A DNA stretch of 38,078 nt, taken from contig CAIRTF010000031.1 in assembly GCA_903881425.1 (NCBI GenBank), positions 1 through 38,078 of the forward strand. Direction: 5' to 3'. Below are positions 32,978 through 38,078 of this stretch, in pieces; within the stretch, counting starts at the first letter, position 1, and each line of letters opens with the position of its first letter. Below the pieces are notes generated by a model. That model was not told the DNA's origin. It ran no database searches and saw nothing but the letters and a program-made list of their open reading frames with translations. The DNA comes from an uncultured Chitinophagaceae bacterium (GTDB lineage: Bacteria; Bacteroidota; Bacteroidia; Chitinophagales; Chitinophagaceae). A program made the translations under genes and the position numbers.

Positions 32978-33802
32978 TTAATCGTGGTTCTTCTTAAACG
33001 GATGAATCAATAATTCTTTTACATCTTCGTCTCTATCTTCATTATAATATCTATCTAAACCATATTTCAATTCTTTTACATCCAAATGAGAAAAGGTTCT
33101 CAATAATCTATCCCAAATAGAAAATACTGCACCATAATTTGTGTCGGTATACGGTTGTTTCCAGTGATGATGCACTTTGTGCATATTGGGTGAGATCAAA
33201 AAATAACTCAAGAATTTATCTACCGATGCATTCAACTTAATATTAGCATGCGTGAACGCTGTTGCAATCACCACCAATGTTTGATACATCATTACACTAT
33301 ACATGGGTGCGCCTGAAACAAAAATCAACAACATAAAAAAGATACCACGCAATAAACTATCAGCGGGATGATGTCGCAATCCTGTTGTTACATCTACACT
33401 GGTATCGCTGTGATGTATGAGATGAAAACGCCACAGGAATTTATTTTTATGCATTACATAATGTACCAGCCAACTGCTGAAGTCTAATGCCATAACACCA
33501 ATCATAATTATGGCTATAACACCGGCATTGGTCCAATACACAATACCAAATTGTGCACCTTTACACCAATCACTCAATTTAATAATGAATATGGCTAAAA
33601 AAGTATGAATGATTAAATGAATAACGGTAAAAACAAAATTAACTGCAGCGTGTTTCAGCTTTGTTTTTTTATAATTCATTTGAATTAACGGAATAGCACC
33701 TTCCAATATCCAGAAGAAGAGTAATCCGCCAACCAAAAAAGCCATTCGTTCTAATGGCCGATGTTCTAATGTTTGAAAATGATCGATGATGTTTTGAAAC
33801 AT
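32978..33802 (-). CDS. Sterol desaturase/fatty acid hydroxylase family protein
   Basis: The 274-residue membrane protein has several hydrophobic helices and the histidine clusters that bind the di-iron centre: HYVMH, HLIHHSD, LRHHPAD and MHKVHHHW. Family members hydroxylate or desaturate lipids such as sterols, fatty acids and carotenoids; the substrate is unknown. The start is placed at ATG 33802 because the sequence further upstream in frame is the dnaN terminator (33843-33871). It leads into kdsB, which suggests an envelope-lipid role but does not prove it. Confidence 0.87.
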   Translation of the reverse strand: MFQNIIDHFQTLEHRPLERMAFLVGGLLFFWILEGAIPLIQMNYKKTKLKHAAVNFVFTVIHLIIHTFLAIFIIKLSDWCKGAQFGIVYWTNAGVIAIIMIGVMALDFSSWLVHYVMHKNKFLWRFHLIHHSDTSVDVTTGLRHHPADSLLRGIFFMLLIFVSGAPMYSVMMYQTLVVIATAFTHANIKLNASVDKFLSYFLISPNMHKVHHHWKQPYTDTNYGAVFSIWDRLLRTFSHLDVKELKYGLDRYYNEDRDEDVKELLIHPFKKNHD

Positions 33803-33842
33803 AGCAAGCAATTGAATAAATAATATGGAAAGTGAATGTACA

Positions 33843-33871
33843 AAAAACCCTTTCAAAATTTGAAAGGGTTT
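33843..33871 (-). terminator. Terminator of dnaN
   Basis: AAACCCTTTCAAA and TTTGAAAGGGTTT form a long perfect stem. On the minus strand it is followed by TTTTTTG. It lies about 30 bp past the dnaN stop and shows that an upstream in-frame start for the next gene is not real. Confidence 0.85.
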
Positions 33872-33901
33872 CATCGATATTATTTTTTAATCGTTTAAGA
33901 T

Positions 33902-35017
33902 TTAATTATTCAACATCAATGGCATTACCAACATCAATACATCTTCTCCCTCTGCTTGTTCGGTTGGTTTAATAATGCCAGCCTTGGTAGGTGTTGATAA
34001 TTCAATTTTTATTTCGTCTGTATCGGCTGCATTCAACATTTCAATCAAGAATTTTGCATTGAAAGCAATTTGCAGATCGCCGCCATCATACTGGCAATTC
34101 ATTCTTTCATTTCCTTCAAAACTAAAATCAACATCTTGCGCTGCCATTTGTAATTCGCTTCCGCTAATGGTCAATGCAACCTGATTAGTGCTTTTGTTAG
34201 AGAATACACTAACACGACGCAATGCATTTTGAAAATCGTGTTTGTTAACGATTAACTTGTATGGATTGTCTGTTGGAATCACTACTTTATAATCAGGGAA
34301 ACGAGCATCGATTAAACGACAGATCATTTGAACATCACCATGACTAACAAATAAATGATTGCTGTTATAGCTGATGCTTAATTCATCATCATTATCAGGC
34401 AATGCATTCTTTAATAAGTTCAATGGTTTTTTGGGAACGATGAAAGAATCTGCTTTGGCCGCTTTGCTGTCCGTTCTTTTATAACGAACCAGTCTATGTG
34501 CATCTGTTGCAACGAATTGAATGCCGTCTTTTGCTAATTCAAAGAAAACGCCTGTCATGGCCGGACGCAAATCATCATTACTTACAGCAAATAATGTTTT
34601 GTTGATAGCTGTAACCAATGCACTACTCGTCATGGTAAATGCAGTGGTATCATCTGCATTGGGTTCTTTCGGAAAATTATCCGGGTTTTCGCCCATCACT
34701 TTATACTTACCATTATCGCTGGTAATTTCTACACCAAAATTTTTATCGATATTGAAAGTAAGCGGTTGATCAGCAATATTTTTTAATGAATCGATCAAAA
34801 TTTTTGCGGGAATACAAACTTTTCCATTGGCCTTGCTTTCAACATCCAATTGCACACGCATCACGGTTTCCAGATCGGTTGCAACCACATGTAATTTTTT
34901 ATCTTGTATCTCAAATAAAAAATCTTCTAAAATAGGCAACACGGTATTGGCATTGATAACGCCACTGATCTGTTGTAAATGTTTCAATAAAGATGAAGAC
35001 GAAACAATAAACTTCAT
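33902..35017 (-). CDS. dnaN: DNA polymerase III beta subunit (sliding clamp)
   Basis: The beta clamp encircles DNA and tethers the replicative polymerase. The 371-residue protein has the three-domain clamp layout: MKFIVSSSSLLKHLQQI at the start, VVATDLETVMRVQLD, FVATDAHRLVRYKR in domain 2 and the C-terminal peptide VLMLVMPLML. ATG 35017 is chosen over an in-frame start 51 bp upstream because MKFIVSS is the family N-terminus. AAAAGGAA, a possible ribosome-binding site, precedes it. dnaN is not next to dnaA here, as is usual in Bacteroidetes. Confidence 0.97.
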   Translation of the reverse strand: MKFIVSSSSLLKHLQQISGVINANTVLPILEDFLFEIQDKKLHVVATDLETVMRVQLDVESKANGKVCIPAKILIDSLKNIADQPLTFNIDKNFGVEITSDNGKYKVMGENPDNFPKEPNADDTTAFTMTSSALVTAINKTLFAVSNDDLRPAMTGVFFELAKDGIQFVATDAHRLVRYKRTDSKAAKADSFIVPKKPLNLLKNALPDNDDELSISYNSNHLFVSHGDVQMICRLIDARFPDYKVVIPTDNPYKLIVNKHDFQNALRRVSVFSNKSTNQVALTISGSELQMAAQDVDFSFEGNERMNCQYDGGDLQIAFNAKFLIEMLNAADTDEIKIELSTPTKAGIIKPTEQAEGEDVLMLVMPLMLNN

Positions 35018-35065
35018 ATAAATTCCTTTTAAGTGATGGCAATATCCGCAAAAAAACGGTATGGG

Positions 35066-35073
35066 CAAACCTA
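35066..35073 (-). promoter_or_regulatory. -7 promoter element of dnaN
   Basis: Minus-strand TAGGTTTG matches TAnnTTTG, 49 bp before the dnaN ATG at 35017, giving a leader of roughly 40 nt. Confidence 0.45.
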
Positions 35074-35125
35074 CTGTAAATTGTTAATATTCCCTACACA
35101 ATTTATCCATGCTTTTGTAAACAGT

Positions 35126-35133
35126 TACATTTG
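35126..35133 (+). promoter_or_regulatory. -7 promoter element of recX
   Basis: TACATTTG matches TAnnTTTG and lies 16 bp before the recX ATG. It faces away from the dnaN promoter about 55 bp to its left. Confidence 0.45.
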
Positions 35134-35148
35134 TTTTGAAAGAATTTT

Positions 35149-35625
35149 ATGTTCAGGCAAAATCTAACACCCGAGCAGGCTTTTCAGAAAATGAAGCATT
35201 ATTGCGGCTATCAGGAGCGCAGCCATTTTGAAGCCAAAGAAAAACTCTATGGCTTTGGCTTGCACAAACCGGATGTGGAGCAACTTTTATCAAGATTGAT
35301 AGAAGAGGATTATTTGAACGAAGAAAGATTTGCCATTCAGTTTGTGGGCGGAAAATATAGAATGAAAAAATGGGGAAGAATAAAAATCATTCATGAATTA
35401 AAACAAAAAAGAGTTAGTTCGTATAATATTAAAAAAGCGCTGTTAGAAATTGATGAAGAAGCATACGATAAAACATTGCTTCAATTGGCGGCAACAAAAT
35501 GGAAAAGTTTAAAAGCCGAACAATATTTAAACCGGTTGGCAAAAACAACCAATTATCTTTTACAAAAAGGATATGAACCGGAACGCATCAGCGCTTCCAT
35601 CAAACAAATAAGAGAGAAACAATGA
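35149..35625 (+). CDS. recX: Regulatory protein RecX
   Basis: RecX binds RecA filaments and limits recombination. The 158-residue protein is made of the three-helix repeats of the family: KMKHYCGYQERSHFEAKEKL, IEEDYLNEERFAIQFVGGKY and KWGRIKIIHELKQKRVS. It is complete. It is not beside recA, which is 10 kb away on the other strand. Its stop overlaps the start of the LpxR-like gene by 4 bp (ATGA), so the two are translationally coupled. Confidence 0.92.
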   Translation: MFRQNLTPEQAFQKMKHYCGYQERSHFEAKEKLYGFGLHKPDVEQLLSRLIEEDYLNEERFAIQFVGGKYRMKKWGRIKIIHELKQKRVSSYNIKKALLEIDEEAYDKTLLQLAATKWKSLKAEQYLNRLAKTTNYLLQKGYEPERISASIKQIREKQ

Positions 35626-36575
35626 AAGGATGGATTGTATTAATTGGGATTTTATGTTATGCAGAGGGCATTGCACAACAAGAACAGAAAAAAATATTCA
35701 ATAAAGAAATTTCTTTGGTGAGTGATGATGATGCCTATTTATTGCAACGAAAAGATAAATATTATACCGCCGGCACATTTATAAGTTTAAGCGTTGCCAG
35801 AGAAAAAAATAAATTGAAAAAAATAGATAGTTACGAACTCGGACAAATGATCTATACTCCGCAGAAGCCGATTAATGTTTCTAATAATATTATTGATCGG
35901 CCTTTTTGCGGATACTTATATCTTAAGTTTTCTGAAACTTTTTTTACCAAAAAAGATGCGATGTTGAATTACGGCATTGCTTTAGGAACATTGGGTAATG
36001 CTTCTGCTGCGGAAGGCACACAACTCTTTGTACATCAGCTTTTCGGCTTATACCATTTTACCGGATGGCAATATCAAATTGGCAATTCGGCAGAGTTAAA
36101 TGGTAATTTTAATTATGCACAAACATTGTTATCGGATAATAAAGAAAATCCCTATTTTAAATTAGTTCCGGCTATTCAGTTAAACATCGGTACAACATTC
36201 ACTAATGCAAAAATTGGCAATTATTTTTGCATCGGCGCATTTGAAAAAAACAACAACAGTACTTTATTTAATTCGGGCATCAATCAAAAAACAAATTCAT
36301 CCAAAAGAAATTATGAGTTGTTTTTTTATTTTTATCCGCAAATAATTTTACAAGGGTATAATGCTACTGTTCAGGGATCATTGTTTGGGAACAGTAATCA
36401 ACAAGCTGTTACTTCTTTCATTAATAATATCGTTTATCAGCAAAATCTGGGTTTTGTATATGCACAAAAAAGATGGTCAACGAAATTAGAATGCATCTAT
36501 CAAACCAAAGAATGCAGTACACAAACACTAACCCAACATTACGGTTCTATAAAATTGGCTTATCGTTTTAAATAA
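35622..36575 (+). CDS. LpxR-like lipid A deacylase, outer membrane
   Basis: This 317-residue outer-membrane barrel has a signal peptide (to about residue 19) and LpxR-family features: VSDDDAYLLQRKDKYYTAG near the N-terminus (the acidic, calcium-binding region), RPFCGYLYLKF, and FVHQLFGLYHFTGWQYQ with the likely catalytic histidine. LpxR removes the 3'-acyloxyacyl group of lipid A, changing surface properties and immune recognition in pathogens. The family match is good, but activity in this lineage is inferred. It starts inside the recX stop codon. Confidence 0.82.
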   Translation: MKGWIVLIGILCYAEGIAQQEQKKIFNKEISLVSDDDAYLLQRKDKYYTAGTFISLSVAREKNKLKKIDSYELGQMIYTPQKPINVSNNIIDRPFCGYLYLKFSETFFTKKDAMLNYGIALGTLGNASAAEGTQLFVHQLFGLYHFTGWQYQIGNSAELNGNFNYAQTLLSDNKENPYFKLVPAIQLNIGTTFTNAKIGNYFCIGAFEKNNNSTLFNSGINQKTNSSKRNYELFFYFYPQIILQGYNATVQGSLFGNSNQQAVTSFINNIVYQQNLGFVYAQKRWSTKLECIYQTKECSTQTLTQHYGSIKLAYRFK

Positions 36576-36615
36576 TTATCGCTGTACCTTCATTGTAACC
36601 ATTTAATGAAGTTGT

Positions 36616-37419
36616 ATGTCGCTCACATTTACACTTATTCAAACGCATTTACACTGGGAAGTAAAGCTTGCCAATTTGATGATGTTGGAAGAAAAAATTA
36701 ATTCCATTCAACAAAAAACAGAAGTGGTGATATTACCCGAAATGTTTAGCACAGGTTTTAGTATGGAGCCGGAGCGATTCGCTGAAACCATGGATGGGCC
36801 TGCAGTTGCGTGGATGAAGAAAATGGCCATACAACATAAAATTATTCTTACGGGAAGTTTGATGATTGAAGAAGATAAAAAATATTTTAATCGTTTAATA
36901 TGGATGTTACCCAATGGCAATTATGGATATTATGATAAGAGACATTGTTTTGCTTATGCCGGAGAAGATGAACATTATACACCTGGCAATAAAAGATTAA
37001 TTGCACAAGTAAAAGGATGGAAAATAAATGTACAGATATGTTATGATTTAAGATTTCCTGTTTGGGCAAGACAATCCTTCGACCTTGCTCAGGATGACAA
37101 AGAATATGATGTGTTGCTTTATGTTGCTAATTGGCCCGAACGCCGCAACTATGCATGGAAAACATTGTTAACTGCAAGAGCTATCGAAAATCAATCGTAT
37201 GTTATTGGTGTAAACAGGGTGGGCAATGATGGCAATAATATTTATCATAGTGGCGATAGTATGGTGGTTGATCCGTTGGGTGAAATATTATATCACAAAC
37301 AACATGATGAAGATATTTTTACCATTACTTTAGAAAAACAAAAATTAGAAGACATAAGAAATAAATTTCCTTTTTGGAAAGACGCTGATCAATTTAGAAT
37401 TATGAATGAAGATTTATGA
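36616..37419 (+). CDS. Nitrilase-family amidohydrolase, omega-amidase (YafV) type
   Basis: This 267-residue carbon-nitrogen hydrolase shows the Glu-Lys-Cys triad: E42 in VILPEMFSTGF, K108 in YYDKRHCFA and C142 in QICYDLRFP. The motifs LLYVANWPERRNYAWKTL and NRVGNDGNNIYHSGDS place it with YafV/NIT2-type omega-amidases, which hydrolyse 2-oxoglutaramate or 2-oxosuccinamate. Residues 153-162 (QSFDLAQDDK) interrupt the usual segment between the catalytic loop and EYDVLLYVANW. They are encoded by an interspersed repeat. Its stop overlaps the next start (ATGA). Confidence 0.9.
   Translation: MSLTFTLIQTHLHWEVKLANLMMLEEKINSIQQKTEVVILPEMFSTGFSMEPERFAETMDGPAVAWMKKMAIQHKIILTGSLMIEEDKKYFNRLIWMLPNGNYGYYDKRHCFAYAGEDEHYTPGNKRLIAQVKGWKINVQICYDLRFPVWARQSFDLAQDDKEYDVLLYVANWPERRNYAWKTLLTARAIENQSYVIGVNRVGNDGNNIYHSGDSMVVDPLGEILYHKQHDEDIFTITLEKQKLEDIRNKFPFWKDADQFRIMNEDL
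37071..37102 (+). repeat. Interspersed repeat inserted in frame in the nitrilase gene
   Basis: The sequence ACAATCCTTCGACCTTGCTC continues to a matching AGGAT, so ATCCT and AGGAT frame the unit. It encodes SFDLAQDDK. A sequence of this type (often read on the other strand as TCATCCTGAGC...GAAGGAT) is a known scattered repeat in many genomes. It keeps the frame and adds about ten residues. Confidence 0.6.
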
Positions 37420-37952
37420 GCGAAGAAGAAAAGTCCATGATCGATGGTCAACAGTCAACAGAAGAGACATCTGATTCTTCTGAAACACCTGCTATTACTG
37501 AAGTTACACCACTTAATACTTATAACTTACAACCAACAACTCCAATGGAAGTACATCATCATCCGCATGTAGAAAAAAAATCTTTCAAAGAATATTTGCT
37601 TGAAGGCTTAATGATTTTCTTAGCCGTAACCATGGGCTTTTTTGCTGAAAGCATTAGAGAAAATATTACCAAGCATGAAAAGGAACACCATTTAATGGAA
37701 ATGTTGGTAGAAGATTTAAAAGCAGATTTGCCAAAATTAGATTTAGCTATAAAAAACAATTCTATTAAGGTGCAGTATTTAGATAGTTTAAGGCATTGTA
37801 TTTATGCAGCAATAGACAAAAAATTGCCCGATACTATTTATAGAAATATGTATTACATACATAGAAGTTTTAGCCGTATTAGACATGAGTTTGCGCCAAC
37901 ATTAAGAACCCTAAACCAGTTTGAAAAAATTTGTAAAAGTATTTGTAGGTAG
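37416..37952 (+). CDS. Membrane-anchored protein of unknown function, apparently truncated
   Basis: The 178-residue frame has a polar N-terminus, a His-rich HHHPHVEKKSFKEYLLEG, one membrane helix (LMIFLAVTMGFFAESI, about residues 63-79) and a helical C-terminal part. HHPH...KEY...LMIFLAVTMGFFAES is a recurrent motif in Bacteroidetes proteins of unknown function that are usually longer. After TLRTLNQFEK the sequence ends abruptly in TAGTAG, at the point where the C-free DNA begins. The first 43 residues may not be real: ATG 37545 (MEVHHHPH) is an alternative start, and the DNA before it has GTCAACA repeats and the 3962-type repeat. Confidence 0.6.
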   Translation: MSEEEKSMIDGQQSTEETSDSSETPAITEVTPLNTYNLQPTTPMEVHHHPHVEKKSFKEYLLEGLMIFLAVTMGFFAESIRENITKHEKEHHLMEMLVEDLKADLPKLDLAIKNNSIKVQYLDSLRHCIYAAIDKKLPDTIYRNMYYIHRSFSRIRHEFAPTLRTLNQFEKICKSICR

Positions 37953-38078
37953 TAGAGGTATTATTGATGAAGTAGAAGTAGTTGAGATTGAGTATAATGG
38001 TATTTTGGATAGAAGTTTAGAGATTTTTAAGGAAATGGTTGAGGAGTGTGAAGATGGAGAAGATAGGGAAGAAATAGA
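37918..38078 (+). other. 161-bp cytosine-free segment with an open reading frame
   Basis: From 37918 to the right edge there is no C on the plus strand, and it is G/A-rich. One frame (TTG 37921 onward) is open for 52 codons to the edge: KKFVKVFVGSRGIIDEVEVV, then EIEYNGILDRSLEIFKEM and an acidic end. It is offset by +1 from the gene it interrupts. I do not recognise it. It could be a foreign or chimeric junction near a contig end, or a real gene start. Confidence 0.5.

Noticed and set aside
33803-33874. A 24-codon N-terminal extension of the sterol-desaturase-type gene
   Set aside because: The extension is made by translating the dnaN terminator hairpin.
35101-35110. A TTATCCA sequence near dnaN, considered as a DnaA box or origin
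   Set aside because: Only one imperfect match is present, there is no cluster of boxes, no dnaA and no AT-rich unwinding array; a replication origin is not supported.

Overview
The window looks like chromosomal DNA of a Bacteroidota bacterium, most likely of the family Chitinophagaceae. The evidence is the low GC content, repeated promoter elements of the Bacteroidetes type (TAnnTTTG), and lineage-typical families: an SPFH protein, a BlaI/M56 pair, a MerC-like protein beside a Fur-type regulator, a HisKA_2 kinase with TPRs, and an LpxR-type protein. Most genes are housekeeping or envelope genes. I see no rRNA, no intact tRNA, no CRISPR array, no insertion sequence and no prophage.

Region by region: 1-2400 holds the start of an SPFH membrane protein, a BlaI-type repressor with an M56 (BlaR1-like) protease behind a promoter carrying two copies of a perfect operator, and a tRNA-Arg(CCT) 3' fragment that keeps its terminator but has lost its 5' part. 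2395-7449 holds a phytanoyl-CoA dioxygenase-like gene, gmk, an HSDL2-like dehydrogenase, lysS, an acetyltransferase and rluE. 7450-12265 holds an LpxD-type acyltransferase, a minus-strand sco1-fur-epimerase operon, and merC behind a 7+1+7 palindrome embedded in its promoter. 12281-18672 holds an orphan ParA with an esterase, a two-component system and uvrB. 18799-24462 holds a phytase-like esterase, an amidase, and a minus-strand set of a degenerate acetylxylan-esterase-like protein, a frameshifted outer-membrane protein and mgsA. 24619-35625 holds recA, an NlpE-like lipoprotein, a sugar transporter, GH13 and GH32 enzymes interleaved with kdnB and kdsB, a sterol-desaturase-type hydroxylase, dnaN and recX. 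35622 to the end holds an LpxR-like lipid A deacylase, a nitrilase-family amidase and a truncated membrane-anchored protein.

Two functional themes stand out. One is lipid A and inner-core sugar chemistry: the LpxD-type acyltransferase, KdsB, a very KdnB-like dehydrogenase (implying 8-amino-Kdo) and LpxR. The other is use of fructan or sucrose and alpha-glucosides: secreted GH32, secreted GH13 and a sugar porter, with no SusC/SusD pair in the window.

The strangest signal is at the right edge. The last 161 bases contain no cytosine at all, begin where the last gene loses its expected continuation, and hold a 52-codon open frame. Other points worth a second look are an in-frame interspersed repeat inside the nitrilase gene, an acetylxylan-esterase-like protein lacking all three catalytic residues, BlaI-like operator half-sites upstream of recA, and a terminator placed directly before the rluE start codon.
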